Source: Planctomycetota bacterium (GTDB lineage: Bacteria > Planctomycetota > Planctomycetia > Pirellulales > Pirellulaceae). Taken from it: a stretch of 64,000 nucleotides of DNA. The notes beneath the pieces were generated by a model. That model did no database searches. It was not told the origin of the DNA and worked only from the letters and a program-made list of their open reading frames with translations. Shown piece by piece: positions 24,325 through 33,408 of this stretch. How positions within the stretch are numbered: position 1 is the first letter of the stretch; the number at the start of each line of letters is the position of its first letter. The stretch covers positions 1-64,000 of the forward strand of contig JAPLNL010000038.1 of assembly GCA_026692905.1 (NCBI GenBank), given 5' to 3'. Both the position numbers and the translations under genes were made by a program.

Positions 24325-26619
24325 ATGCCCATCAACCAACTTCTGCCAGCTATTTCGGCGACGCGAGAAATCGAGTCTCTCAAATTGGATTTGGCTGCAG
24401 AGCTTGCACCTAATAGTTGGCATCGCCAATTGCGACGATTCTCAAAATTAATCCTTTCGGGCAAGGCATGGGACGATGCGGTACAAAACGCAACATCATC
24501 GCGGCAATTGCAGGGCATGTTGAGGGCCGTAAGACTTTGTCCGGATCCTATTGAGACGCTTTGCGAACTCTTGAGGGCGAAACGAAGAAGTACGACAGTC
24601 TCGCAAGCAGTGAAGCCTCTGAGCTATCCGGCGATGTTGCTCATTGCAACGTTCGTCATTACAAGCGGAATGTCCTGGGTCGGCGTTTGGTCAACACGAG
24701 GGCTAGAGTGGATAGATTGGCGAAGCGGTAGAAAGGAAGACTTGATCAGTCGACTATTTTTGTCTCAGTGGCTTCGGTCAATAGGGATGGTGTCCTTGGT
24801 TGGATGGTTCACTTTAGTTGCCGCAATTATACTCTTGTTGGGCGCACCCCTGACAAAGCTTAACATCAGTATCAAGCTTCCGGTCTTCGGAAAGCTAATG
24901 CGTTTTTCTATGTTTCGTGACTTGCTTCAATCGTTCGCTGCGTTTTTAGCAAGCGGTGTTAGCACCGAGAAAGCTTTGACTGCGTTAGAGGAATGCTATC
25001 GGGGTACATTGTTGGGGATTCCGGCACGGGGACTGGGACGCCGCATTCGATCGGGGGTGCCCATGGATCAAGCGATTCACGATTCAGTCCTTTGCGATTC
25101 TACTCTTAGGCCGGCCGCAAGAAGTCTCATGCGTGCTGAGGATAAGACAAGCCTCGGCTTGCAAAGCCTTGCCGCCCTTGCCAACCATTTATTCGAACAA
25201 CGGCGATCCACCTTGTATCAAGTCGGCCGTCGCGTTGGGTTCCTGCTTGTCGTGTGCATGTTCGTACGCATCGGCGTGGACGTTGCTTTGGAAATGCAAG
25301 CGATCGACTGGACCACAAAAGAGTTTGAATTCTATGGATTCAGCGAAAACTGGATGTTGCTCTTTCCTTTGGCCGTCGTCAACTTTGTCTTCTTGAACTC
25401 GATGTTTCCTAGCAACCGAAATGAGACGCAAGGAATAAAGTCCTTCATAAAGCTGCTGAGCGCGATTTTTCTGATGGTCGCTTTGGCTGGGATGACTGTC
25501 CGGTTGACATTCGCCGATCTGCTCTACTTGGTTCCGCTCACGATGGCTGTCATGGCCTTGCGAGCCAACCATAAAGCGATGAATCGTTACGCTGCGACTT
25601 CGTCACTTATGTTTGGAGCAAACAGACACTTGATGCCCGAACGCATTGCCGACGATCTTGTGGTGGACAACACAGGTCAAGTTCGTCGCCGCGTCAAAAA
25701 GTTTTCAGACCTCTTAAAAAAAGGAGCCTCCTTTGGGGCGGCCATCTCGCGCAGCCGACTTGTAACCGACGATCACGAACGTTGGCTGGTCGCGTTGGTG
25801 ACAGGATTTGGGAATATGAGCGAATCGCAATCCATTTTATCTCAGCGTTCGCCATGGTCCCAACTAAGCATTGGGCTTCGTCAGCGATTGAATGCGATCA
25901 AGTGGACGAGCATTGTGTTTTCGATTTGCCTTTGGTTTTTCGTCATTTTCGAGTTCTTTTTCATTTGGCAGGTTACTAGTGGCGTGCTCAAGGAGTTCGG
26001 GATATCCGACGAGTTTACGCAAAACGTTTTTCCAATAGACTCAATCGTGAACAAAGAACTTCAGACATTTGTACTACAAGAATTGAGGGGGCCATCCTCC
26101 ATTCTGTTCGTTTTCATTTTGTTTGGCCCTGTTGTTCTGCTTCTGATCGTCAATCAACTCACCTTCTTGAAACGCTGGATTGTCGACTTCTGGATGAGTC
26201 CGATTTATCGAGCCTGGACGTTGCGAGGCATCAGTGAAGTCTTACAGTCCGACGAAAGACTTGTATCTGTCCTGCGTGAATCCAGTAAAATCCATCCGCT
26301 AAATGGGCTCCGGAAAAGGATTTCGAGGCTGGTTGGGAACATCGAATCGGGAATGGCTGTCCAAGATGCATTTCACCGAAGTGGGCTGATTTCTCGCTCG
26401 CAGCGTGAATTGATTGCACTAGCCAAAAAACCAAGCCAATTGGCATGGACGCTTCGCCAAATCGCAGATCGAAACTTTTTCCGATGGATTGAATGGTACT
26501 CGATGTGCATGGATGTCTTTGCCTTGCTGATGGTTCTAGTTACCGCAGTGGTGGTCGGTTTTTTTGCGTACATTCAGTTTCAGTTGTTTGCCTACGTCAT
26601 CACATGGGGAGCACGATGA
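24325..26619 (+). CDS. Double GspF/PilC-type inner-membrane platform protein
   Basis: GspF proteins form the inner-membrane platform of type II secretion and type IV pili and are normally about 400 aa. This one is 764 aa and reads as two GspF modules in a row. Module 1 (about 1-370) contains the diagnostic LPVFGKLMRFSMFRDLLQSFAAFLASGVSTEKAL. Module 2 (about 430-764) has MSPIYRAWTLRGISEVLQSDE, then GMAVQDAFHRSGLISRSQRELIALA. Each module has two or three membrane segments, the last being MVLVTAVVVGFFAYIQF at the C-terminus. It is the first gene of a translationally coupled operon; its stop overlaps the next ATG. A second, ordinary-length GspF is encoded at 29819-30802. Confidence 0.75.
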   Translation: MPINQLLPAISATREIESLKLDLAAELAPNSWHRQLRRFSKLILSGKAWDDAVQNATSSRQLQGMLRAVRLCPDPIETLCELLRAKRRSTTVSQAVKPLSYPAMLLIATFVITSGMSWVGVWSTRGLEWIDWRSGRKEDLISRLFLSQWLRSIGMVSLVGWFTLVAAIILLLGAPLTKLNISIKLPVFGKLMRFSMFRDLLQSFAAFLASGVSTEKALTALEECYRGTLLGIPARGLGRRIRSGVPMDQAIHDSVLCDSTLRPAARSLMRAEDKTSLGLQSLAALANHLFEQRRSTLYQVGRRVGFLLVVCMFVRIGVDVALEMQAIDWTTKEFEFYGFSENWMLLFPLAVVNFVFLNSMFPSNRNETQGIKSFIKLLSAIFLMVALAGMTVRLTFADLLYLVPLTMAVMALRANHKAMNRYAATSSLMFGANRHLMPERIADDLVVDNTGQVRRRVKKFSDLLKKGASFGAAISRSRLVTDDHERWLVALVTGFGNMSESQSILSQRSPWSQLSIGLRQRLNAIKWTSIVFSICLWFFVIFEFFFIWQVTSGVLKEFGISDEFTQNVFPIDSIVNKELQTFVLQELRGPSSILFVFILFGPVVLLLIVNQLTFLKRWIVDFWMSPIYRAWTLRGISEVLQSDERLVSVLRESSKIHPLNGLRKRISRLVGNIESGMAVQDAFHRSGLISRSQRELIALAKKPSQLAWTLRQIADRNFFRWIEWYSMCMDVFALLMVLVTAVVVGFFAYIQFQLFAYVITWGAR

Positions 26620-27035
26620 AAGATAGTCGCAATCCGCGTTTGAGAAGAAACTCGGGACATACGATCGCAGAGTGTCTGATGGCTTTTGCGATGTTGGTGC
26701 CTATCGCCATTTTGGTAACGAAGGTTGCACTTCAAACGGAGCAGGCAAGCCGGGATTCGGCACTTGCCTCCCACGGGCTTCGTGAGCTCATGAATGCCAG
26801 AGAAGAAATTGGATCATGGGAATACTCGCGTGTTTCCTTCGAGAGCATTCAATCGATTCCTATTTTAGAGAGCCCAGAGTTTGGCCCGCTTTCACGATCG
26901 CTACAAGCCGTCATCGAAGAGGTCGAAGCCCCTATCGCGTCCAAACGGGTCAGCCTGTCGCTTCATTGGTCAAACAACGGCCAAGACAACACCATGGAAG
27001 TGGGCCCTATTACCTTTTGGATTATTAAGCCATGA
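26616..27035 (+). CDS. Minor pseudopilin (GspI-like)
   Basis: A short class III prepilin-like leader (MKDSRNPRLRRNSG) ends in Gly14 before HTIAECLMAFAMLVPIAILV. The conserved Glu is at position +5 of the mature protein (Glu19), as needed for peptidase processing and filament assembly. The C-terminal part is short (139 aa in total) and beta-rich. The ATG at 26616 overlaps the stop of the GspF gene; the longer upstream frame is only a read-through of that gene. Position and length suggest the minor pseudopilin role of GspI or GspH. Confidence 0.75.
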   Translation: MKDSRNPRLRRNSGHTIAECLMAFAMLVPIAILVTKVALQTEQASRDSALASHGLRELMNAREEIGSWEYSRVSFESIQSIPILESPEFGPLSRSLQAVIEEVEAPIASKRVSLSLHWSNNGQDNTMEVGPITFWIIKP

Positions 27036-27508
27036 AGATACGAATGGGGCACACGCTTATTGAATTGGCAGCAGTTCTTGTTCTGCTTTCGACCTTGACT
27101 GGTATCGTAGGCGCATTGTTGCGACGATCGTTCGTTGGGTATTCGCAAACGGTCGATCGTGCGTTCGAAATGCGATTAACGGATGCCTGGATGGAGCGAC
27201 TTCGCAGTGAAATCAACGAAGCCAGCGACGCAAATATCGATGCGGACGGCTCAGTCCTTGTCTTGAAAGTTGCAGACCGCGAGACCCTTCAGTACGGACA
27301 CGATGAGAGTGGAACAACACGACAAAGGACTGTTGACGATCGAACATTGGTCATCGAGCGAATCCATTGGCCCACGCCAAGATTTGCAAAGAAGGATTCT
27401 GACACCTGTTCGATAATCGACGTCGACATTGCACCGGGATTATCTCTGCGTGCACGCGCGGGTATCTCCCGTCCAAACGCAAGTGAGCCGATGGAGTCGC
27501 TGAAATGA
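27032..27508 (+). CDS. Minor pseudopilin (GspJ-like)
   Basis: A very short leader (MKIRMG) is followed by HTLIELAAVLVLLSTLTGI, a classic prepilin helix with Glu at mature +5 (Glu11). The rest (158 aa in total) is soluble and beta-rich. It overlaps the previous stop and the next start by four bases each, so it is translationally coupled. As the second minor pseudopilin it sits where GspJ would in a type II operon. Confidence 0.78.
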   Translation: MKIRMGHTLIELAAVLVLLSTLTGIVGALLRRSFVGYSQTVDRAFEMRLTDAWMERLRSEINEASDANIDADGSVLVLKVADRETLQYGHDESGTTRQRTVDDRTLVIERIHWPTPRFAKKDSDTCSIIDVDIAPGLSLRARAGISRPNASEPMESLK

Positions 27509-27948
27509 TCGGCGACCAATTCGGATCACGAAATAGACCACGCCGTTCCGGTGTGATCGTCATTATGATGGTGTTGGTTTTGTGTGGCATGTCGATTGCA
27601 CTATTGGTCCTGGCTGGGCAAACTTGTGTCCAATTGAAATCAGCCCGGAATAGATCTCTAGACCAAATGCAATGCAATGAGCTGATCGCGTTAGGCGAGA
27701 GAATTCTCATGGAACGCAATGTGTCCGATTCGGAGGTTAACCACGAGACCATCCGAATCAATTTGCCATATTCCGTTCAAGCGGCAAACGCGCAGCTTAC
27801 TCAAGTCGGAGTGATCAAGTTGACCAAAATCGGGGATTCTGATTCGGAGACTGTCCAACGATGGCGAATTGACGTCTCCGTAGGACTAAATGAAAGTGCG
27901 TCGGTCATGGGATCGAAAATAGTTGATTTAGGAGAAAAAGCAAAATGA
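27505..27948 (+). CDS. Short GspK-like minor pseudopilin
   Basis: RRSG is followed by [20 protein letters not shown], a prepilin-type helix that has Met in place of Glu at mature +5. GspK, the tip pseudopilin, is the one that characteristically lacks this Glu. The protein has only 147 aa, against about 300 in standard GspK, so the large globular domain is missing or replaced. Four-base overlaps on both sides tie it to its neighbours. PilX- or PilN-like alternatives cannot be excluded. Confidence 0.6.
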   Translation: MIGDQFGSRNRPRRSGVIVIMMVLVLCGMSIALLVLAGQTCVQLKSARNRSLDQMQCNELIALGERILMERNVSDSEVNHETIRINLPYSVQAANAQLTQVGVIKLTKIGDSDSETVQRWRIDVSVGLNESASVMGSKIVDLGEKAK

Positions 27949-28970
27949 AAGCTCGAAAAATGAAACAGCGATTTCGTGGTTTTACTTTAGTCGAACTGCT
28001 GGTGGTGATCGCAATCATCGGCATACTTGTCGGAATGTTATTGCCGGCGATTCAAGCTGCCCGTGAAGGGGCTCGACGAGCCCAATGCGCAAACCACCTA
28101 TCACAGCTTGCGATTGCAGTTCATCAATACGAGCAGTCCTTCCGAGTGTTCCCGGCAGGTGTCATCGATTCCAAAGGGCCGATCGCGAATACACCGATCG
28201 GGTACCATCACAGTTGGGTTTGTGCGATCTTGCCCAACATCGAGCAAAACAATGCTTACAAAATTCTGGATCGCAAACAGTCGATTTACGCCGCTGCGAA
28301 TATCCCCGTCCGAATGCACGAGATCGCCATTTTGAAGTGCCCTTCCAACTTCACGCCGGGAGCATACACAAACTATGCAGGTATCCACCACGATCGTGAA
28401 GCACCGATCGCCACAGACAACAACGGTATGTTTTTCCTTAATAGCTTTATCCCAGCCAAAGACGTTGAGGATGGACTTTCGCACACAGCGATGATTTCAG
28501 AAATGCTGAATGACCAATCGGACTTAGGCTGGAGCAGTGGTACTAGATCGAGTCTCCGAAATTTAAGCGGATTTGTCCACTGGAAGAGTGGTTGGATTTT
28601 GCCAAGTGAAAATCCTCCCGGAATTGTTACATCCTACGATCAAAACGACGAATTACCCGCTATGGAAATGGACCAGGACCCCGCTATGGACTTGAACGAG
28701 GACGTTGCTGCAACCTCCAACGGACCGGATTTTGTTTTATCGGAGATTCCACCCGAGTTGTGGATCGATTTGAGTCAGCTGTCGGTTCCGAACGGCGTTT
28801 CACCCGCATCATTTGTAGGCGGCGTTGGCGCTACGCATAATGCAGGAGTCCATTTCGCTTTTGGCGACGGTGCGGTGAGATTCATGAGCGAGTCGACCGA
28901 TTCCAAAGTCCTGATGAAAATCGCCCACCGAAAGGATGGCGAGCTACCCCCAAATCTTAGTCTCAGGTAA
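27945..28970 (+). CDS. DUF1559 pseudopilin-like protein
   Basis: Planctomycete DUF1559 proteins have a pilin-like N-terminus and a large C-terminal domain of unknown role. The leader [12 protein letters not shown] is cut before [20 protein letters not shown] (Glu at +5, Glu17), continuing [20 protein letters not shown], the DUF1559 signature. The family's C-terminal [12 protein letters not shown] motif is present near residue 300. Genomes in this phylum carry many such genes, usually alone. Here one is built into an operon with pseudopilus parts and so is the best candidate for the main filament subunit. AGGAGAAAAAGCAAA lies before the ATG. Confidence 0.9.
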   Translation: MKARKMKQRFRGFTLVELLVVIAIIGILVGMLLPAIQAAREGARRAQCANHLSQLAIAVHQYEQSFRVFPAGVIDSKGPIANTPIGYHHSWVCAILPNIEQNNAYKILDRKQSIYAAANIPVRMHEIAILKCPSNFTPGAYTNYAGIHHDREAPIATDNNGMFFLNSFIPAKDVEDGLSHTAMISEMLNDQSDLGWSSGTRSSLRNLSGFVHWKSGWILPSENPPGIVTSYDQNDELPAMEMDQDPAMDLNEDVAATSNGPDFVLSEIPPELWIDLSQLSVPNGVSPASFVGGVGATHNAGVHFAFGDGAVRFMSESTDSKVLMKIAHRKDGELPPNLSLR

Positions 28971-28972
28971 CC

Positions 28973-29377
28973 ATGCTAGAACCACTTCCCAATGTTGACT
29001 CGACGCAACGCGAACCTTCGCAGCTTTCTTTGAGGTCCTTGTTTTTCTTACAGGCCGAAGCAGCTGCCATCATGCTATTTATTACGCTGGCTTGGACCTA
29101 TAAATCGATTCCAATTCCAGTCGTCGTCGCAACCTTCATCAGCGTGAGCATCTTTTGCTGCATCATTGGCACTGCTGTCGGGCTCCACTTCTCCAATCGA
29201 TGGTGGAATCTATCAGGCCCCTTGGTTGGATTATTGGTCGGCCTCATTGCGTCCACGTTAACGCTCTCTTCCGCAAGCAATTATTATCGACTCTTATGGG
29301 ATTCTATCCTAACCTCCACCGTATTAATCGTACTTAGCTGCTGGCTTGGCCGCTCTCTGCCGCAAGAAGAAATCTAA
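28973..29377 (+). CDS. Small hypothetical membrane protein (134 aa) at the operon end
   Basis: Four predicted membrane segments (about 32-48, 50-72, 80-98, 108-126), with a soluble N-terminus of about 25 residues. It begins 2 bases after the DUF1559 stop, so it belongs to the operon. I know no family for it. A role as assembly helper for the filament is only inferred from position. Confidence 0.6.
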   Translation: MLEPLPNVDSTQREPSQLSLRSLFFLQAEAAAIMLFITLAWTYKSIPIPVVVATFISVSIFCCIIGTAVGLHFSNRWWNLSGPLVGLLVGLIASTLTLSSASNYYRLLWDSILTSTVLIVLSCWLGRSLPQEEI

Positions 29378-29522
29378 TTCCGTTGAAATGAAACGAAAAC
29401 AAGGCGATTTTCTCCCCCTCGCCCCGTTTCGGCGAGAGGGGGCGGGGGTGAAGGGTAGAATTGTCAGTAACAGTGGCATAGCGTTTAGACATCTTTGCCT
29501 TACCAGCTCCCTTCAAACTCGT

Positions 29523-29583
29523 GGGAGGGCGAGGCTCCTGCCGAGCCAACGGTGCAAAGGTTCGGCAGGAGCCTCACCCTCCC
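29523..29583. repeat. Large perfect-looking intergenic hairpin
   Basis: Two 25-base arms (29523-29547, starting GGGAGGGCGAGGCTCC, and 29559-29583, ending GCCTCACCCTCCC) pair with two mismatches around an 11-base loop. A further half copy (GCCTCGCCCTCCCG) follows at 29635-29648. The arrangement looks like a dispersed palindromic repeat. Confidence 0.7.
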
Positions 29584-29744
29584 GAGCAATGAATGACTTA
29601 GGTAAACTCGTTGGAAACATGTTTACAGCAGTGGCCTCGCCCTCCCGAATAAAAAGTCTCCGGTGCAATGACTTGTTTAGAACGTATAAGACAAGACACC
29701 GCATTGCGACCAAAGCCAAAATTCCAATCAAAACACAATGCAAA

Positions 29745-29802
29745 ACCCCTCACCCCCAGCCCCTCTCCCTTAAAAGGGGCGAGGGGAGCAAAGTCAAAAG
29801 AT
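29745..29802. repeat. Family D repeat, fuller copy
   Basis: CCCCTCACCCCCAGCCCCTC followed by CCCTTAAAAGGGGCGAGGGG forms a C-rich/G-rich inverted pair ending AGCAAAGTCAAAA. The right half is repeated at 936-966. A related CCCCTCGCC / GGCGAGAGGGG hairpin lies at 29415-29443. The whole 29378-29818 gap between the convergent pseudopilin and GspF genes is made of such repeat DNA. Confidence 0.65.
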
Positions 29803-29818
29803 GTGTGTGTACTTTCAA

Positions 29819-30802
29819 CTATCGAATTGGCTGAACCTGCTTGAGCTGATCCAACAGATATAACCACGGCAGATAGACAACGAGCACGTAGGTCAGGCCG
29901 ACAAAAATGGCAACAGCGATCGAAACCGAATAGCCAATCCATCGAGCTTGAGCCTCCGTTTGTACCACAGCTTGGTTCAACGAAAAGCGAGAGATCTCCT
30001 GCTGCATAGCGATTGCCTTGGCGGAATCGAGCCCTCCGTTTTCCGAGAGTGTAAAAACCGTTAGGCTCGCAGGGGAGAGACAATGGGCTTGCCTTGGTAT
30101 CACCCCCAACGATCTTGATGCGAGTTCTTTTGTGATGTCGATCGGAATATTGGATTGGATGAGCTTGGCTGCTAGCGAGGCGGAATGCGCACGAAGCCTA
30201 GACCGATAAGCAGGATCCCTAGGCCATCCGAATGGATCGAATGAGCATCGCCGCCATGCAAACCAGAGAATTGGACTGATGCTGAGGCATGCGGCAGCAA
30301 CTCCCCAAGCAACGATGTTTCGATGAAGGAACTCGATGTATCCAAACCAATTCGGAACGGCAGTTCGCAGACTCAAGAGATTTGCACGATACTGTGGGAC
30401 CAACGCATGAATCGTGAATCCAATCGCAAGAACTGCGACCAAAATCGAAAAAACGGGATAGACCAGTTTGATTCGAAACCGCTTTTTCGCAATTGCGAGG
30501 GCTGTGTGCATGGACGCCCAGCCTTCGAGAAGAGTGCCTAGTTCACCGGATATCTCACCTGCCTCGATCGTAGCGGAAAGGCTACGAGATTCAGGACGCG
30601 TTCCGCTGGCGAGAGCATCTTGCAACGACTCTCCGTTCTCCAGCCGCGTTTGTATCGCATGGGTCACTTTCTGTAATCGTTTCGGCAAATCCGAAACAAT
30701 CGCCTTGAGTCCTCGGTCAATAGGCAATCCCGATAGTATCAAGGGCGCAATGTGGCCACACAATTCAATGCGTTGCGCTGCGGTCCATTCGTTTTTTTTC
30801 AT
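29819..30802 (-). CDS. GspF-like inner-membrane protein (single copy)
   Basis: T2SF-domain protein of 327 aa. The first domain reads LCGHIAPLILSGLPIDRGLKAIVSDLP, then LENGESLQDALASG and ATIEAGEISGELGTLLEGWA, the standard GspF helical motif with GExSG. Membrane segments lie at about 112-133, 163-183 and near the C-terminus (VSIAVAIFVGLTYVLVVYL). The second T2SF domain is only partly recognisable, so the protein is a little shorter than usual. It lies 8 bases after the GspE gene on the same strand. It converges on the pseudopilin operon, separated from it by repeat DNA. Confidence 0.82.
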   Translation of the reverse strand: MKKNEWTAAQRIELCGHIAPLILSGLPIDRGLKAIVSDLPKRLQKVTHAIQTRLENGESLQDALASGTRPESRSLSATIEAGEISGELGTLLEGWASMHTALAIAKKRFRIKLVYPVFSILVAVLAIGFTIHALVPQYRANLLSLRTAVPNWFGYIEFLHRNIVAWGVAAACLSISPILWFAWRRCSFDPFGWPRDPAYRSRLRAHSASLAAKLIQSNIPIDITKELASRSLGVIPRQAHCLSPASLTVFTLSENGGLDSAKAIAMQQEISRFSLNQAVVQTEAQARWIGYSVSIAVAIFVGLTYVLVVYLPWLYLLDQLKQVQPIR

Positions 30803-30810
30803 AGGTTCTT

Positions 30811-32010
30811 TCAGCTCGATTGAAACTGCCGACGAAACGACTTATCATCGATTTCACCTCGTTCAAGGCATTCGCGTGCCATGGTCCGCATGGGTTTCAT
30901 GCCTTGCAAGATGGCGGCCTTTTCGATTTGTTCGGGGCCCTCCTCCGAGAGAATGGCTTCTCTCAGTTCGGTTTGCAATTTCGGCAGTTCTTCCACTAAC
31001 AGAATGCGATCTCGCCGAGAACTCGCGTTGGTGCTGATGAGCCGCTGTGTCAGCAGCAACAGGAGGGAAGCTAGAATTTGATGCTTAGGAATTTCCATAT
31101 CAAGTAAACGTCCGACGGCATCAGCAGCGCTTCGGGCATGCATTGTCGAAACGACAAGTTGCCCTGTCGTCGCAGCCTGAAACACAATCTTTGCTGTCGC
31201 CGCATCTCGAATCTCGCCGATTAACATCACTTCTGGATCTTGCCTCAGAATGGCTTTAAGACCGGAAGACCAATCGAAGCCCACACTGGGTTGGATTTGC
31301 GATTGCGCCACACCGTTGATTACTTGCTCAATTGGGTCTTCCAATGAAAGGAGACACCGGCGATCCGCTGCGGCAGCTTGGGCGAGTTTCTGAAGAGCCG
31401 CATAGGCAGTCGTCGTCTTACCTGACCCGGCCGGGCCGGTGATCAGCACAACTCCGGTCGCCACATTGAGAGCTTGCGTCAATCGCTCCAAAACAGTTGC
31501 CGGCAAACCGAGATCTTCGAGCAGCCATTGTTCGGTTTGTGATACAGAGAATCGGATAACAAGCCTTTCGCCAAACAGCGTTGGTAATGTACAGACCCTA
31601 GCATCGCCGCCGCTGGCCAGCGCAATACGCCCTTCCTGGGGAACATCGCAGCGATAGGTTAGCAAACCAGCGAGCGATTTGATTCGTGCGATGACTTGCG
31701 AATTTTGAGCAGCAGGGATTTCAGCGAGCAAAGATAACTTGCCCTTGGTTCTGATTCGAACCACACACCCATCCGCGAGAGAATCTAAGTGCAGATCGCT
31801 GGCGCCTTGCTCTGCAGCAACCGACAACAAACGATCTGTGACTTTAATGCCATAGTCATCTAACTTGGGATTCAGATCGCTGATCCTAAGGAGCGGGGGT
31901 GAGTCGACAGCCGGGGGTGGATTCTGCATTAAGTTTATATCGGACTGTCGTTCCTGGTGCTGGCGGATAGAGAGCCAAGCCGCCGTATCTAAAAAATCAG
32001 TATATCCCAT
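30811..32010 (-). CDS. GspE/PilB-type secretion ATPase
   Basis: The hexameric ATPase that drives pseudopilus or pilus assembly. Walker A is GPAGSGKTT (192-200), the Asp box LSLEDPIE (221-228), Walker B VMLIGEIRD (261-269), and the His box STMHARSA. The N2 domain begins LLSVAAEQGASDLHLD, a PilT/PilB signature. There is no tetracysteine zinc motif and no long N1 domain, so at 399 aa it is short for GspE and closer in size to PilT. The frame starts at 32010; an ATG at 31929 is an alternative. It heads a two-gene unit with gspF. Confidence 0.88.
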   Translation of the reverse strand: MGYTDFLDTAAWLSIRQHQERQSDINLMQNPPPAVDSPPLLRISDLNPKLDDYGIKVTDRLLSVAAEQGASDLHLDSLADGCVVRIRTKGKLSLLAEIPAAQNSQVIARIKSLAGLLTYRCDVPQEGRIALASGGDARVCTLPTLFGERLVIRFSVSQTEQWLLEDLGLPATVLERLTQALNVATGVVLITGPAGSGKTTTAYAALQKLAQAAAADRRCLLSLEDPIEQVINGVAQSQIQPSVGFDWSSGLKAILRQDPEVMLIGEIRDAATAKIVFQAATTGQLVVSTMHARSAADAVGRLLDMEIPKHQILASLLLLLTQRLISTNASSRRDRILLVEELPKLQTELREAILSEEGPEQIEKAAILQGMKPMRTMARECLERGEIDDKSFRRQFQSS

Positions 32011-32050
32011 TTGGAAGCCGTTCTACACCAGGATATGCAACCTGGGCTGT

Positions 32051-32140
32051 TAGGCGTACGGCAGCACGGAAACTATCCTAGCACGACGCGCGAGCTAGTG
32101 AATTGGATCTTCGATTCACTAGCTTGCGCGTCGTGCTAGG
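32051..32140. repeat. Family C palindromic repeat, copy 1
   Basis: The left arm CCTAGCACGACGCGCGAGCT (32077-32096, continuing AGTGAAT) pairs with the right arm ending CTTGCGCGTCGTGCTAGG at 32140. The left flank GTTAGGCGTACGGCAGCACG is shared with the copy at 50471-50560, which proves a longer element. It lies between the XRE gene and the GspE gene. Confidence 0.8.
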
Positions 32141-32170
32141 TAGATTGGAACCCGTCGAAAGCGATCGAGG

Positions 32171-32206
32171 CAAAAAAAAACGGCCAGCTATGGCTGGCCG
32201 TCTTTT
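32171..32206 (-). terminator. Bidirectional-looking terminator after the XRE regulator
   Basis: ACGGCCAGC (32180-32188) and GCTGGCCGT (32193-32201) form a perfect nine-base stem with a four-base loop. On the minus strand the stem is followed by nine T residues (the A run at 32172-32180). On the plus strand it is followed by CTTTTTC. It lies about 95 bases after the XRE gene's stop. Confidence 0.85.
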
Positions 32207-32295
32207 TCGACAGATTCGATTCTTGGCTATAAAAAAATCTTAGAAGGGCTTTTCGAAACGACTGTCCTTTGCCATTTTGGTGTGTCAAGCATTCG

Positions 32296-32826
32296 TCAAT
32301 CAAGTCGAAGACTTTGCACGTTGATCGGGTTTTCGCCAATCCGACCTTGTTGGTCAGGTGGGCGACGACTGCCAAAGTTGGGCCAACCGCCGATTTCGGT
32401 TAGCTCAGGCATCAGCTCAATCAATTGCTCCCGTAGCATCGTCGTTAAACGCGATACTCTAGGTGAGGCTGCAACCTCCGTTAACGCGACGACTGTCTTC
32501 ATCACTTTCACCAAAGCCGCTCTGGATTGGACGGGATCCGAAAGTTCGCTATCGTTATCTACGATGAGATTTTCAACAGGGACTTCCAGGGCCTTCGCCC
32601 AACGAATCAAGTCGATCAAAGTCAAATTCGAATCCGGCAACTCCTGTTGCTTTAATTCGTGAATATCGACTCCAGATCTTCGAGAAATAGCTCGCAAGGA
32701 CATGCCTTGTTGAGCCCGAACCTCGGCAATGCGATGTAATGGGATAGCATCTCGCACTTTGTTGGCCTCACGAACCGTCGGCAAACACCCCAAAGGGGAT
32801 TGAGTGCACATCGGGATCGTAGCCAT
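32296..32826 (-). CDS. XRE-family helix-turn-helix protein
   Basis: Residues 30-85 form a Cro/C1-type helix-turn-helix (IAEVRAQQGMSLRAISRRSGVD, then LIRWAKALEVPVENLIV). The rest is helical and without known motifs, ending GSRRPPDQQGRIGENPIN. The start at 32826 is fixed by an excellent AAGGAGG (32836-32842) nine bases upstream; the longer frame to 32901 reads through this site. The gene is single, with its own terminator. It could control the adjacent GspE-GspF unit, but no operator is visible. Confidence 0.8.
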   Translation of the reverse strand: MATIPMCTQSPLGCLPTVREANKVRDAIPLHRIAEVRAQQGMSLRAISRRSGVDIHELKQQELPDSNLTLIDLIRWAKALEVPVENLIVDNDSELSDPVQSRAALVKVMKTVVALTEVAASPRVSRLTTMLREQLIELMPELTEIGGWPNFGSRRPPDQQGRIGENPINVQSLRLD

Positions 32827-33050
32827 AAGGAAAAACCTCCTTCTGACGATAGAAACCAGAACACGTAAAGGCACATCGCGAACGCAATGTTTTCCACTCA
32901 ATCAATCAAACAAGGTTGCGAGTGCAAAAACAAGCCCCCTAAGGCGGAATTAGAGAGAAAAACCGGAATGGAGGTCCCATATTGGAGGCGGTGATTGCCA
33001 AAGCCACCTACCCTTAATTTGGTGGTTGAGATACATTCTTGTTTCGCGAT

Positions 33051-33133
33051 GTCGCTGTGGCGAAATGGCAGACGCAGCAGATTTAAAATCTGCTGGGGGA
33101 AACCCCGTGCGGGTTCGAGTCCCGCCAGCGGCA
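33051..33133 (+). tRNA. tRNA-Leu (anticodon TAA)
   Basis: Acceptor GTCGCTG pairs with CAGCGGC plus discriminator A. The anticodon stem-loop is GCAGA-TTTAAAA-TCTGC, giving anticodon TAA (reads UUA). A long variable arm GGGG-GAAA-CCCC and T-arm GCGGG-TTCGAGT-CCCGC mark a class II tRNA. CCA is not encoded. Confidence 0.95.
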
Positions 33134-33408
33134 CTTCGCTTTTGGAAAGTTGGTCCTTGAAGTCTTTTTCATTCCTTCGGCTACGCCCCTTCTAACTGCG
33201 TACTTGCTATTTTTTCATACTCGTGTTGCATGGTCGCTCCTAACTGTTGGAAGGGATCGATTACGAAAGGCATTTCGCGGTGTAGAATGTGGTTTCGACG
33301 GTTCTGGTCATTGTTGGCTAGAGAATTTTACGCGATAACTCTACACGCCGGTTCTTCCGGCGAACCGTCTGTCTTGGTCTCGAATGCAACCTTTTGAAAA
33401 GTTACGGA

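Noticed and set aside
29346-29834. 162-codon plus-strand frame between the convergent pseudopilin and GspF genes
   Set aside because: It is composed of palindromic repeat sequence, and the translation mirrors the hairpins.
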